Positions 1 to 9,127 of a stretch of DNA of 64,000 nt are shown here, in pieces. Position numbers and translations under genes: made by a program. The DNA comes from Parvularcula sp039818345 (GTDB lineage Bacteria; Pseudomonadota; Alphaproteobacteria; Caulobacterales; Parvularculaceae): contig JBCBUC010000004.1 in assembly GCA_039818345.1 (NCBI GenBank), positions 62,001 through 126,000 on the forward strand. Reading direction: 5' to 3'. Positions within the stretch are counted from its first letter, which is position 1. Every line of letters begins with the position of its first letter. A model generated the notes under the pieces. That model did no database searches, was not told the origin of the DNA, and was given only the letters and a program-made list of their open reading frames with translations.

Positions 1-230
1 CCAAGCAGCAACAATCCTCCGATTGGGGCGCAGAGACGCTGTCGGACGCGCAGAAGAGCTATGCCGCCTCCGATGTGCTTCATTTGCACGATGCAAAAGC
101 CTGGCTTGACGAACGATTAATGCGTGAGGATCGAGCCCATATTGCTATGAAATGCTTCGACTTTTTGCCCCATCGCACAGACCTTGATTTGATGGGCTGG
201 CAGGACACGGACATTTTTGCGCATAGCTGA
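1..230 (+). CDS. Ribonuclease D-type 3'-5' exonuclease, C-terminal part
   Basis: This is the 3' end of a gene cut by the window start; the frame opens at base 3 and ends with TGA at 228-230. The 75 readable residues carry QQSSDWG, then YAASDVLHLH, where the aspartate belongs to the ExoIII active-site motif of DnaQ-like exonucleases, and end in DLMGWQDTDIFAHS. This is the usual C-terminus of the short alphaproteobacterial RNase D, which trims RNA 3' ends. Its place just upstream of lptC is the usual one in the class. The N-terminal catalytic motifs lie outside the window. Confidence 0.85.
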   Translation, partial: KQQQSSDWGAETLSDAQKSYAASDVLHLHDAKAWLDERLMREDRAHIAMKCFDFLPHRTDLDLMGWQDTDIFAHS

Positions 231-333
231 CGTAGAATTTAACGGGCTGGCCATAGATCACGTCTTTTATCGAACTGTTACACGTGCCACTGTGACAAAC
301 GAGGGCATTATAACACCAACAATAGGAGCCTTT

Positions 334-1005
334 GTGCGCAAGCCCACGGTCCGTCCGTCACCTGAGGGAGCTGTTTTGACCTCGGCTCAGAGGGTCTCAC
401 GGCACAGCGGGCGCGTGCGCAGTCTTAGGCTTGCGGTTCCAGCCCTCGCGGCAGGCCTTTTCATCACGTACGCCCTCAGCGCGACCCCGCCACGGGTCGA
501 TCGCGCTTTTCTTTTGCAATTTTCGACGTTTAACGTCTCCGATGGCGAAGCGAACCTCGCCCGTCCGCGCTATTACGGAGAGGATTTGAATGGCCAGCCC
601 TTTGAGGTGGCGGCAACATCCGCCACCCGCGCGGCTTCTGATCCCGATATCATCGGCCTTGATCGGCCCGAAGCACGCCGGTTGAGCCAGGCTGGTGATA
701 CCGTCCTCGTGCGTGCCCACGACGGTGTTTACGACCGCGCCGCCCGCCGCATGGATCTCACCCGCGATGTCGAGCTTGAGCAACAAAGCGAAGGCGGCGA
801 GACATTTGTTTTGACCACCGATGCGGCCGAGGTTGATCTTGATAGCCAGATCGTCACCTCCTCAGCGGAAGTGAATGGCCAAGGCGAGACGGGCACGGTC
901 CGCGCTGATAAGGCCACGGTATATCAGACCGAAGATCGCTTGGTGCTTGAAGGAGGCGTCAAAATCCGCCTTCAGCCGAAGCCGTCGGTGGGGATAGAGG
1001 AGTAA
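334..1005 (+). CDS. lptC: LPS export ABC transporter periplasmic protein LptC
   Basis: LptC is the bitopic inner-membrane member of the Lpt bridge and passes lipopolysaccharide from LptB2FG to LptA. The 223-residue product has a basic N-terminus, one membrane segment (about residues 35-50), then a periplasmic beta-jellyroll of the OstA/LptC type. The frame is open back to base 217, but GTG at 334 has AGGAG at 324-328, five bases upstream, so it is preferred. lptA starts seven bases after its end and lptB follows, which supports the call more than its weakly conserved sequence does. Confidence 0.85.
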   Translation: MRKPTVRPSPEGAVLTSAQRVSRHSGRVRSLRLAVPALAAGLFITYALSATPPRVDRAFLLQFSTFNVSDGEANLARPRYYGEDLNGQPFEVAATSATRAASDPDIIGLDRPEARRLSQAGDTVLVRAHDGVYDRAARRMDLTRDVELEQQSEGGETFVLTTDAAEVDLDSQIVTSSAEVNGQGETGTVRADKATVYQTEDRLVLEGGVKIRLQPKPSVGIEE

Positions 1006-1011
1006 AGGCCG

Positions 1012-1497
1012 GTGGCCGTTGTCGTCCGTCTTTTCTTGGCGCTGGCCTTTCTTTGGGGCCATGCTGCAGCCCAGGACGGGGTGGGTTTTGACCCCGAGAA
1101 ACCTTCTGAAATCGATGCCGACCGTGTCGAGCGGACCGACGCAGGCCTGACCTGGATTGGCGATGGTTCGGTCCGGGTGTCTCAGCCAGGCGTTGTTCTT
1201 ACCGCCGATAAAATGATTGTGACGCTCGATGAAGAGACCGGTGAAATCGCCACCATCGAAGCCACCGGCAGTGTGCGTTATGCCAATGTGCAGGGCGATG
1301 CTCTTGCTGGTGATCACGCGCTCTTTGTCTCAACCAGCAACACCCTCACCGTGACGGGCAGTGTCGTTGTGCTTCAAGGCCCGCAAGTCGCCACCGCTGA
1401 TAAGCTCACCTACAACACGCTCACGGGGGCGATGGTGATGTCGACGGAGCCAGGGGGCCGTGTGCGCGGTCTTTTTGCCGGGCAGGACGCGAGCTGA
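1012..1497 (+). CDS. lptA: LPS transport periplasmic protein LptA
   Basis: This small periplasmic OstA-fold protein forms the filament that carries LPS between the two membranes. The 161-residue product starts at GTG, has a signal peptide ending near HAAAQD (residue 21), and then repeated beta-strand units (ASEID-like start, TADKMIVTLD, TADKLTYNTLTG) typical of the family. Its TGA (1495-1497) shares a base with the ATG of lptB, so lptC-lptA-lptB are probably co-transcribed and translationally coupled. Confidence 0.9.
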   Translation: MAVVVRLFLALAFLWGHAAAQDGVGFDPEKPSEIDADRVERTDAGLTWIGDGSVRVSQPGVVLTADKMIVTLDEETGEIATIEATGSVRYANVQGDALAGDHALFVSTSNTLTVTGSVVVLQGPQVATADKLTYNTLTGAMVMSTEPGGRVRGLFAGQDAS

Positions 1498-2273
1498 TGG
1501 AAGGAAGCATCGCCGCGAACGCCGACACGGCCACCAAGGTTCCGAACCAAAATCTCGGGCTCGTCGCGCAGAACCTGCAAAAATCCTATCGTCGACGGCG
1601 CGTGGTCAATCACGTCAATTTTCAGGTCAATCGCGGTGAGGTGGTCGGTCTTTTGGGACCGAACGGCGCGGGCAAGACCACCTGCTTTTATATGGTGATG
1701 GGCCTTGTCCAGGCCGATGGCGGCTCGATCACCATTGATGGCTATGACGTGACTGCGCTGCCGATGTACCAACGGGCTCGCCTGGGTCTTGGCTATCTGC
1801 CGCAAGAGGCATCGATTTTTCGCGGTCTGACCGTTGAGCAGAATATCGAAGCTGTCGCTGAGCTTGCCTGGCCCGAACGGGCGAAACGGCGGGAGGTGGT
1901 GGAGGAGCTCCTCGAAGAATTCTCCATTACGCATGTCCGCTCGTCGATGGCCACGGCATTATCAGGCGGCGAGCGCCGCCGCTTAGAAATTGCTCGCGCA
2001 TTGGCGACCAGCCCTGATTTTATGCTGCTCGATGAGCCCTTTGCGGGGATCGATCCCCTTGCCATCGCCGATATTAAAGAGCTTGTTTCGCAGCTTCGAG
2101 AACGCGGCCTCGGCGTGCTCATCACTGACCACAACGTCCGGGATACGCTCGATATTATCGATCGAGCGAGTGTGATCCATCAAGGCGAAGTTCTGTTCGA
2201 AGGTAACGCAGAAAGTGTGGTCACTAACGAAGATGTCCGCCGCGTATACTTAGGCGAAACGTATGGTCCTTAA
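1497..2273 (+). CDS. lptB: LPS export ABC transporter ATP-binding protein LptB
   Basis: LptB is the cytoplasmic ATPase that powers LPS extraction from the inner membrane with LptF and LptG, which are not in this window. The 258-residue protein shows Walker A GPNGAGKTT (about residues 54-62), the Q-loop in LGYLPQEAS, the ABC signature LSGGERRR, Walker B FMLLDEP and the H-loop ITDHNV. It has about 20 extra residues before the ABC core. It overlaps lptA by one base and is followed by rpoN, the usual alpha/gammaproteobacterial order. Confidence 0.97.
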   Translation: MEGSIAANADTATKVPNQNLGLVAQNLQKSYRRRRVVNHVNFQVNRGEVVGLLGPNGAGKTTCFYMVMGLVQADGGSITIDGYDVTALPMYQRARLGLGYLPQEASIFRGLTVEQNIEAVAELAWPERAKRREVVEELLEEFSITHVRSSMATALSGGERRRLEIARALATSPDFMLLDEPFAGIDPLAIADIKELVSQLRERGLGVLITDHNVRDTLDIIDRASVIHQGEVLFEGNAESVVTNEDVRRVYLGETYGP

Positions 2274-2339
2274 CGTCTGATGTCGCGGGATGGGGGTGCC
2301 GATCAAGGCCGCCCGCGACAACAGGATGGGACCAAGCGC

Positions 2340-3770
2340 ATGAGCATGACCGGCCGCCTAGAGGCACGGCAAAGCCAGCAGCTGACGATGACGCCGCAAC
2401 TGCAGCAGGCGATCAAGCTGTTGCAGCTGTCCAATCTCGAACTCGCGGCCTTTGTTGAAGAGAAATTGCTCGAAAACCCATTTCTGGAGCGTGGGGAAAA
2501 TTCTGACGGTGAGGCACCATCGGCGCCGGAAGCATCGTCAGCTGAAGGCGCGGCGGATGCTTTACCAGAGCGTCCTGTTGACGGCAGTGATGACGGTCCT
2601 CCTGCGCCCAAAGAGCGGATCAAAGAAGTTGCGAGCCAGCTTGGCGGCGGAAGCGATTTTGATGCTGCTGCCAATGTCAGCGAAACCAAAACACTACGTG
2701 AAGCGCTGGGTGAGCAGCTTCTCATCAGTGTGCGTGATCAAGTGCAGCTTGGTATAGGCCGTTATCTGATCGATCTTATTGAAGACAGCGGTTACCTGCA
2801 CACGCCGCTTGATACGGTGGCGGAACGTCTTGGCTGTCCTGTCGGGGATGTTGAATCAGTCCTTCGCATTATTCAGAGTTTTGAGCCAGCCGGCGTCGGC
2901 GCTCGTTCGCTTGCGGAGTGTTTGGGTATTCAGCTCGAAGACCAGGGTGAGCTTTCTGCGCAAATGCAGGCGTTTCTCGATAACCTGACCCTCCTTGGCC
3001 ATCATAAAATCACTGAACTTAAGCGGTTGACCGGCATGGACGAGGCCGAGCTGCGTCACGCGGTGGCTGCTATCAAACGCCTCAACCCCAAGCCTGGCTT
3101 GGTCTATGGCTCCGATCCTGTACAGGTCGTGGTGCCTGATGTTTATATAGCTGAAAGCGCCGATGGCGGTTGGAAAGTAGAGCTCAACAGCGAGACCCTG
3201 CCCAGGGTGATCGCCAATGAAACTTACTACACGGAGCTTTCTTCAGAAAAACAGAGCGACGATAGCAAGTCGTTTTTGCAAAACCAGATTGCCGATGCCA
3301 ATTGGCTGGTGCGCTCCCTTGATCAACGGGCACGGACGATTTTGAAGGTTTCGAGCGCGATCGTCAGTTATCAGGACGCGTTTTTTGCCCACGGCATTCG
3401 CCACTTAAGGCCGCTCAATCTCAAGACCGTGGCGGAAGCGATCGACATGCATGAAAGCACGGTCAGCCGAGTGACGACGAACAAATATATGCACACGCCG
3501 CGCGGTGTGTTTGAAATGAAGTATTTTTTCACCGCCGCCATTCCGTCATCGGATGGCGGGCAGGAATACTCCGCTGAAAGTGTCCGCCATCTGATCAAAG
3601 AAATGATCAGCAAGGAGGAACCGACGGCACCCCTATCTGATGATCAATTGGTCGAGGAACTGGCCAAGGTGGATATCGCTATTGCGCGCAGGACGATCGC
3701 TAAGTACCGACAGAGTCTCGACATTCCTTCGTCTGTCGAGCGGAAAAGGGCAGCACGGCGCGCCCTGTAG
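2340..3770 (+). CDS. rpoN: RNA polymerase sigma-54 factor RpoN
   Basis: Sigma-54 directs RNA polymerase to -24/-12 promoters that need an AAA+ activator. Region I is the glutamine-rich start (RQSQQLTMTPQLQQAIKLLQ), followed by an acidic region II, the core-binding region, a helix-turn-helix (MHESTVSRVTTNKYMHTPRG) and the RpoN box (ARRTIAKYRQSL) near the C-terminus. The frame also has an ATG at 2280, but family proteins begin about ten residues before RQSQ. ATG 2340 has GGGA eight bases upstream and is preferred, giving 476 residues. Confidence 0.95.
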   Translation: MSMTGRLEARQSQQLTMTPQLQQAIKLLQLSNLELAAFVEEKLLENPFLERGENSDGEAPSAPEASSAEGAADALPERPVDGSDDGPPAPKERIKEVASQLGGGSDFDAAANVSETKTLREALGEQLLISVRDQVQLGIGRYLIDLIEDSGYLHTPLDTVAERLGCPVGDVESVLRIIQSFEPAGVGARSLAECLGIQLEDQGELSAQMQAFLDNLTLLGHHKITELKRLTGMDEAELRHAVAAIKRLNPKPGLVYGSDPVQVVVPDVYIAESADGGWKVELNSETLPRVIANETYYTELSSEKQSDDSKSFLQNQIADANWLVRSLDQRARTILKVSSAIVSYQDAFFAHGIRHLRPLNLKTVAEAIDMHESTVSRVTTNKYMHTPRGVFEMKYFFTAAIPSSDGGQEYSAESVRHLIKEMISKEEPTAPLSDDQLVEELAKVDIAIARRTIAKYRQSLDIPSSVERKRAARRAL

Positions 3771-3838
3771 AAGCGAAAGCTCAGCTGAGCTAGGACCTTC
3801 GTCTGATAAAAAACGCTGGTTCGCAGTGAGGAGGTCTT

Positions 3839-4426
3839 ATGGACGTGCAAGTCACCGGTAAGGGTATCGATCTGGGGGAGGCACTGCAGACGCACGTCCA
3901 CGACAACATGAACACCCGCGTGCACAAATATTTTGAGCGCGGCGCGGAGGCGACGGTCAATTTCGGCAAAGACGGTTCACTCCTTTCGACCGAGGCAACG
4001 GTGCACCTAGCCTCAGGCGTCTTTCTTTCCGCCACGGGCAAGGGTCAGGACGCCTATGGCGCCTTTGATGACGCCATGGAGAAGCTTGAAAAGCGGGTGC
4101 GGCGCTACAAGCGCCGGCTCAAAGACCATCATTCTAAGGACCGCACGCCTCTCCCGGCTGAAATGGCCAACAGTTACGTCATTCAGGCGCCCGAAGGGGC
4201 TGATGAACCGGAAGACACCGGAGAAGATCCCGACGCGGCACCCTTGGTGATCGCCGAGGCGGCGACGTCGGTGCGACAAATGACCGTCACCGATGCAGTG
4301 ATGCAGCTCGATTTGACAGAAGCGCCGGTCGTGGTGTTCCGAAACGCTGGTAACGGCTCGCTTAGCGTGGTCCACCGACGCGAAGACGGCAACATTGGTT
4401 GGATCGAAGCGTCTTCCAAAGCTTAA
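3839..4426 (+). CDS. hpf: Ribosome hibernation promoting factor, long form
   Basis: The product binds the 30S decoding site and, through its C-terminal domain, dimerises ribosomes into inactive 100S particles in stationary phase. An S30AE domain (about residues 1-100, MDVQVTGKGIDLGEAL, FDDAMEKLEKRVRRYKRR) is joined by an acidic linker to a C-terminal dimerisation domain (VTDAVMQLDLTEAPVVVFRNA, NIGWIEA). At 195 residues it is the long type. The start has AGGAG eight bases upstream. It lies between rpoN and ptsN, a widely conserved order. Confidence 0.95.
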   Translation: MDVQVTGKGIDLGEALQTHVHDNMNTRVHKYFERGAEATVNFGKDGSLLSTEATVHLASGVFLSATGKGQDAYGAFDDAMEKLEKRVRRYKRRLKDHHSKDRTPLPAEMANSYVIQAPEGADEPEDTGEDPDAAPLVIAEAATSVRQMTVTDAVMQLDLTEAPVVVFRNAGNGSLSVVHRREDGNIGWIEASSKA

Positions 4427-4600
4427 TCTAACAACCCTCGACCTTTCATCACAGCAGGCCTAGGGCCACATCTTCGTGGCTGGGGAACCGCGAATGGCGC
4501 GTCTTTCGCAAGACACGTCTTCGTGAGGTTAGTGGTGTACCAACAGGGCACCTCGGGAATGGTAGAAAGGGCGCCGCTCGACGGCGTGTGACGTGTCGCC

Positions 4601-5068
4601 ATGGCGAAAAGCTTGCGCGGAATTATTGAGCCGCAGCACATTCATTTGGATGTGCCTGCGAGCTGCAAGCGGTCCATCCTTGAGACCCTTGGCGACTTAG
4701 CGGCCAAGGATTTCGGCTTGGACGCGTCGCTTGTGCACACCAAGCTGATGGACAGAGAAAGCCTTGGCACCACAGGCGTTGGCGGCGGCATTGCCATTCC
4801 GCATGCCCGCGTGGAGGTGGATGAGCTTTCGGGGCTTTTTGTGCGCTTGCGGGACAAAATCGGCTTCGATTCCGTCGATGGGGACCCGGTCGATCTGGTC
4901 TTTCTTTTGCTCGCGCCTGATGCCGATAACGCTAATCATTTGAAGGCATTGTCGCGCGTTGCACGGACCCTCAAAACGCCGGGTGTTCTCGATTCTTTGC
5001 GCGGTGCGACGAATGTCGATGCCGCTTACGCAGCGCTCGTTTCGGATAGCGACGCGGAAGCCGCCTAA
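4601..5068 (+). CDS. ptsN: PTS IIA-like nitrogen regulatory protein PtsN
   Basis: This EIIA-Ntr protein of the nitrogen phosphotransferase relay accepts phosphate from NPr and in other bacteria controls potassium uptake, nitrogen and stress responses. The 155-residue product has the phospho-histidine motif GGGIAIPHAR (His about residue 68) and FVRLRDKIGFDSVDG. It is separated from hpf by 174 bases in which I see no clear promoter or RNA, and no strong ribosome-binding site precedes the ATG. It converges with the DUF1150 gene. A trkH gene lies 2 kb away but in another unit. Confidence 0.93.
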   Translation: MAKSLRGIIEPQHIHLDVPASCKRSILETLGDLAAKDFGLDASLVHTKLMDRESLGTTGVGGGIAIPHARVEVDELSGLFVRLRDKIGFDSVDGDPVDLVFLLLAPDADNANHLKALSRVARTLKTPGVLDSLRGATNVDAAYAALVSDSDAEAA

Positions 5069-5080
5069 CCGCCCCCATCG

Positions 5081-5320
5081 TTAATGGACGCTGTGCGGCA
5101 CCATTTCGTGCTGACGCGCTGCTGCGAAAGCAATGTCGCGGTCGCTCATCAGCGCAATGCGCTCGCCATCGGCATCGCAAAGGGCATAAAGCACGCTGTC
5201 ATCATCAAAGGCGTATTTAGCGTCAAGTTCGCGCTCGATATCCTCGCGGACATCACGGGCGAGCACTTCCCGCACATAACAGTCACGTCCTGTGGGTATT
5301 TCCGTATCAGCCATGGACAT
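5081..5320 (-). CDS. DUF1150 family protein
   Basis: This small alphaproteobacterial protein of unknown function has 79 residues. Its C-terminal half, with DADGERIALMSDRDIAFAAAR followed by a VPHSVH end, matches the DUF1150 pattern as I know it. In many relatives such genes sit beside small heat-shock protein genes, but none is present here. The frame is open to 5341, yet ATG 5320 has GGAGGGAGA six bases upstream and is the likely start. It points toward ptsN, leaving a 12-base gap between the stops. Confidence 0.75.
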   Translation of the reverse strand: MSMADTEIPTGRDCYVREVLARDVREDIERELDAKYAFDDDSVLYALCDADGERIALMSDRDIAFAAARQHEMVPHSVH

Positions 5321-5515
5321 TATCGATCTCCCTCCGACCAAAAGGATCCGAACGAAGCTAAAGCCCTGCCCAAGAACAGAGCCGCTTCAATGGTTTACCC
5401 AGTCGGTGAACAATTCCTTAAGGCCCGTTCTAGGCCCACCACCAAAACCCAGTAGAGCACACAATGTGCGCCTTCAGTGCTAAGATAACACTACGATGAC
5501 AGCCGACAATGGTTG

Positions 5516-6313
5516 TCAGATGACAAGAGCGAGAACCACCACACCCAGCACCACTCGATAGATCACAAAAGGCGCAAAGGAAAACCGTTCTGTTGCCTTT
5601 AAGAACACCGAGATGGTGATCAGCGCGGCGACAAACGAGAAGAACGCGATCATCACACCGGCCAGCAAGCTACCCCGTTCGTCGGCGGTGGCCAGGTCGA
5701 GAAACGCGTAAAGGCCCATCGCCGACAGGGTCGGAATAGCCAACAGCATCGAAAACCGTGCAGCGTCCTTGCGGGTGTAGCCAAGATAGCGGCTGGCGGT
5801 GATCGTGATCCCCGAACGCGAGGTGCCAGGAATAAGCGCGAGGCATTGCGCAAGACCGATGACGAATGCCTGCTTGTGGGTCGAAACATCGCCCGTCACG
5901 GTCTCCGGCTGCTTATCAGCGACATAAAGCACGAGCCCGAAGACAATGCTTGCGAGCCCGATGATGACGGGATTGCGCAAGATCGGGGTCAGATCAAAAA
6001 ACGCAACAGCCGACCCCGCGATCAAAAACGGGATGGTGGCGATCACCAGCACCTCGAACTGCCGGCGTGCAGGGCCAGGCCGCTGTTCGGCGAAATCTTT
6101 GAGGCCAACAAACATACCGACGACGTCGCGGCGAAAATAGAGCATCACAGCGAGGAGGGTGCCCGCATGGGCCGCGGCGTCGATCATCGGCCCTTGGTCT
6201 TCGAAACCGTCGATCAACGCAGAAGGCAGGATCAAATGAGCCGATGACGAAACGGGGATGAATTCCGTGATGCCCTGGATCAACGCGAGGATCAGGAGTT
6301 CAAGAATTGTCAT
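5516..6313 (-). CDS. uppP: Undecaprenyl-diphosphatase UppP/BacA
   Basis: This membrane enzyme dephosphorylates C55-PP and so recycles the lipid carrier for peptidoglycan and O-antigen; overproduction is known to give bacitracin resistance. The 265-residue protein has the signature segments GITEFIPVSSSAHL (about residues 14-27) and PGTSRSGITI (about 167-176), plus several membrane helices. It is a single gene, divergent from the M23 lipoprotein, with a 174-base gap to DUF1150 in which nothing recognisable was found. Confidence 0.96.
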   Translation of the reverse strand: MTILELLILALIQGITEFIPVSSSAHLILPSALIDGFEDQGPMIDAAAHAGTLLAVMLYFRRDVVGMFVGLKDFAEQRPGPARRQFEVLVIATIPFLIAGSAVAFFDLTPILRNPVIIGLASIVFGLVLYVADKQPETVTGDVSTHKQAFVIGLAQCLALIPGTSRSGITITASRYLGYTRKDAARFSMLLAIPTLSAMGLYAFLDLATADERGSLLAGVMIAFFSFVAALITISVFLKATERFSFAPFVIYRVVLGVVVLALVI

Positions 6314-6407
6314 GGGGCAGCTGCTACCATTCGGCTTCGTTCACTCACCACAAACTCTGGACAGGTATTCTTTCCATCGCGTTGCTTGTTAGAGGGACCA
6401 AGGTCAC

Positions 6408-6887
6408 ATGATCTCTTTTTCTCCACGTCACCGTCCGTTGACGATGCGTCAGTTCCGTCAAGCCCTTGGCTTGCTTGTTCTTTTGTTCGCCGCATCATGC
6501 GCCTCCAAACCCCCGAACGTGTTCGTCGACCCAGTCCCTAGCGGCAAAGTGACGTCGACCTATGGTTTTCGGGGGCGGGGCTTTCATCACGGGATCGATC
6601 TTGCGGCGCCGCGCGGCACTGAGGTGCGCGCTGCGAAGGCGGGAAAGGTCATTTTCCGGGGCCGTAAAAACGGTTTTGGGCGCTTGGTGATTATCGATCA
6701 CGGCCGCGGTCAGCACACCTATTACGCCCATCTTTCAAGCTACAACACGCGGAAAGGACGGTCGGTGAAGCGCGGCCAGCGTATTGGCCGTGTCGGCAAG
6801 TCGGGCCGCGCGTCTGGCCACCATCTCCATTTTGAGATCCGCCAGAACGGCAAAAGCGTTAATCCCGCCACCTATATCTCGTTCTGA
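6408..6887 (+). CDS. M23 family metallopeptidase lipoprotein (LytM-like)
   Basis: This is a probable periplasmic peptidoglycan hydrolase or EnvC/NlpD-like amidase activator. A lipobox-like LLFAASC (Cys about residue 31) follows the signal segment, and the rest is a compact LytM domain. It keeps the metal-binding set: His and Asp in HHGIDLAAPRG, and HxH in GHHLHFEIR, so it may be catalytically active. It has no LysM or coiled-coil region, which makes it short (159 residues). A second ATG at 6444 is possible, but 6408 has AAGG upstream. trkH follows on the same strand after about 50 bases. Confidence 0.85.
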   Translation: MISFSPRHRPLTMRQFRQALGLLVLLFAASCASKPPNVFVDPVPSGKVTSTYGFRGRGFHHGIDLAAPRGTEVRAAKAGKVIFRGRKNGFGRLVIIDHGRGQHTYYAHLSSYNTRKGRSVKRGQRIGRVGKSGRASGHHLHFEIRQNGKSVNPATYISF

Positions 6888-6940
6888 GCAGGTGGCCGAT
6901 GCTTTCGTGCGGCGGCGATTGCGCCTAACGGGCCAAGTTG

Positions 6941-8413
6941 ATGCGCGATTTTCGTCCAGTTTTCTTCGTGATCGGTTTGTTCGTGGCGGTGCTTGGCATC
7001 TCGATGGTGGTGCCGATCGCGGCCAATATTGTGGATGGTCGTGAGGCGGCCCAGTTCAGCACGCATGCCTTTGTGGCGTCAGCCGTTGTGTTGTTGGTGT
7101 TTGGAGGGGGCTTAGCGCTTTCTTGCCGCGGAAAAGTCGATCGCATTTCAACTCGTCAGGGGTTTTTGATCACCACCGCGAGTTGGCTGGCTTTGGTGAT
7201 AGGGGCGGCCCTTCCGATGGCGATCGGACCTGACGGTATGACCCCGACAGACGCTTTTTTTGAGGCCATGTCCGCCTTAACGACCACCGGCGCGACAGTC
7301 ATTACAGGTCTTGATGATCAGCCTGCGGGGTTTTTGCTTTGGCGATCCATGCTCCAATGGTTCGGTGGCATCGGCGTGGTCATCATGGCGATTGCCGTCC
7401 TGCCATTTCTTTCGATTGGCGGAATGCAGCTGTTTCGGCTCGAGAGTTCAGACAAGTCGGACAAAATTCTGCCTGGTGCTGATGATCTCGCAGCAGCGGT
7501 CTTTGGTCTTTATGTGACCATGACGGCACTTTGCTTTTTCTCCTACTGGCTTTTTGGCATGGGGGCGTTTGACGCGCTCAATCATGCGATGACCACGGTG
7601 GCAACGGGCGGTTTTTCAACCAAGGATGCTTCCTTTGGCCACTTCCTTGGTGACGAAGCCATTCGTGGACCGATTGATGTAGCGGCTGTGGTCTTTATGA
7701 TTGCAGGCTCTTTGCCTTTCGGCCTTTATCTTCTTGTTTTAAGGGGAAAAGGGACCATCCTCGAGGACAGCCAAGTACGGTTCTTTTTGGGGCTTGTTGT
7801 CTTTTTCATCAGCCTCATGACCATACGCATGGTTCTTGCGCTCGACTATGAACCGGGGGAGGCGCTTCGGTTCTCGGCGTTCAATATTGTCTCGATTATG
7901 ACGGGGACGGGGTATGCGAGCACCGATTACAATGCCTGGGGCCCGTTTGCCCTCGGTGTCTTTTTCTGTGTGATGTTTTTGGGGGGCTGTGCGGGCAGCA
8001 CCTCATGTGGGCTCAAAGTGTTTCGCCTGCAGGTCGCGCTGGCTGCTTTATCGGTCTACACGCAAAAGCTCGCGCATCCCCATCGGGTGACCGTCGCCCG
8101 CTATAACGGCAGGCCGCTTGATAACAGTGTTTTCCGATCGGTGCTGACGTTCTTTTTTATCTACTTTGCCGTCTTTGCCACCGTAGCGGTGGGTCTATCG
8201 CTCTTTGAACTTGATCCGGTGACGGCGCTTTCGGCGGCTGGGTCAGCGATTGCGAATGTAGGTCCGGGGCTGGGTGATATCGTTGGACCTGCGGGCAATT
8301 ATGGAAGCTTGCCGATGGGCGCAAAATGGCTCTTGTCGGTTGCGATGTTGCTCGGCCGGCTTGAGCTTTTCACCGTTCTCGTGCTGTTTTTGCCTAGCTT
8401 TTGGGTCCGTTAA
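6941..8413 (+). CDS. trkH: Trk-type potassium uptake protein TrkH
   Basis: This is the pore subunit of a Trk/Ktr potassium uptake system in the inner membrane. The 490-residue protein is highly hydrophobic and shows the four pore-loop segments of the family: ALTTTGATV, TVATGGFSTKD, IMTGTGYASTDY and ANVGPGLGDI. No trkA regulator gene is in the window. TTG at 6938 directly precedes the ATG, which is taken as the start. The gene ends exactly where phoB, on the other strand, ends (8413/8414), with no room for a separate terminator. Confidence 0.95.
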   Translation: MRDFRPVFFVIGLFVAVLGISMVVPIAANIVDGREAAQFSTHAFVASAVVLLVFGGGLALSCRGKVDRISTRQGFLITTASWLALVIGAALPMAIGPDGMTPTDAFFEAMSALTTTGATVITGLDDQPAGFLLWRSMLQWFGGIGVVIMAIAVLPFLSIGGMQLFRLESSDKSDKILPGADDLAAAVFGLYVTMTALCFFSYWLFGMGAFDALNHAMTTVATGGFSTKDASFGHFLGDEAIRGPIDVAAVVFMIAGSLPFGLYLLVLRGKGTILEDSQVRFFLGLVVFFISLMTIRMVLALDYEPGEALRFSAFNIVSIMTGTGYASTDYNAWGPFALGVFFCVMFLGGCAGSTSCGLKVFRLQVALAALSVYTQKLAHPHRVTVARYNGRPLDNSVFRSVLTFFFIYFAVFATVAVGLSLFELDPVTALSAAGSAIANVGPGLGDIVGPAGNYGSLPMGAKWLLSVAMLLGRLELFTVLVLFLPSFWVR

Positions 8414-9124
8414 TCAGCTTGCTTGCTGCTGCGGAGAGACGCCTTCGAGGGAATAGCCGGCCGACCGGACTGTGCGGATGGGGTTCCTATCACCGTGCTT
8501 GCCAAGTGCTTTCCGTAGGCGGCCGATATGAACGTCAACCGTACGTGCTTCCACAAAGACATCAGATCCCCAGACCGCGTTGAGCAATTGCTCGCGGCTG
8601 AACACCCGGCCAGGGTTCTGCATCAAATGGTCGAGCAGGCGAAATTCCGTTGGTCCAAGATGCACCTCTTGACCCGAGCGGCGCACGCGATGCGCGGTGC
8701 GATCGACCTCGATATCGCCGCAGGACACGGTGTCAGAAACAAGGCTTGGACGAATACGCCGGAGGACAGCGCGAATGCGTGCGACAAGCTCTTCCATGGA
8801 GAAGGGCTTCACGACATAATCATCTGCCCCCGTCTCAAGTCCGCGAACCCGATCGGGTTCTTCGGCGCGGGCGGTCAGCATGATAATAGGTAGGGCTTGG
8901 GTCGCTTGCTTGCTGCGTAGGCGCCGGCACACTTCGATGCCGGACACGTTCGGCAGCATCCAATCGAGGATCACCAGATCAGGTTTGGCTTCTTCGACTT
9001 TAAGAAGGGCTTCTTCGCCATCACGCGCTGTGGTGACGGTAAAGTCTTCCTTGCCGAGATTATATTCAACGAGCGTGCGGAGTGCTTCATCGTCTTCGAC
9101 CACGAGAACATGTTTGCTCGGCAT
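8414..9124 (-). CDS. phoB: Phosphate regulon response regulator PhoB
   Basis: This OmpR-family regulator is phosphorylated by PhoR under phosphate starvation. The receiver domain (residues 1-120) has the acidic pocket VEDDE, phospho-acceptor Asp54 (VILDWMLP), Thr in LTAR and Lys106 (VVKPF). The winged-helix domain ends with VFVEARTVDVHIGRLRKAL and IRTVRSAGYSLE. It lies three bases downstream of phoU and in the same unit as phoR, which supports PhoB over other OmpR members. Confidence 0.95.
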   Translation of the reverse strand: MPSKHVLVVEDDEALRTLVEYNLGKEDFTVTTARDGEEALLKVEEAKPDLVILDWMLPNVSGIEVCRRLRSKQATQALPIIMLTARAEEPDRVRGLETGADDYVVKPFSMEELVARIRAVLRRIRPSLVSDTVSCGDIEVDRTAHRVRRSGQEVHLGPTEFRLLDHLMQNPGRVFSREQLLNAVWGSDVFVEARTVDVHIGRLRKALGKHGDRNPIRTVRSAGYSLEGVSPQQQAS

Positions 9125-9127
9125 AGC

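Noticed and set aside
3778..3791. Perfect palindrome AGCTCAGCTGAGCT after rpoN
   Set aside because: No U-run follows and no known operator matches; too little to call a terminator or site.
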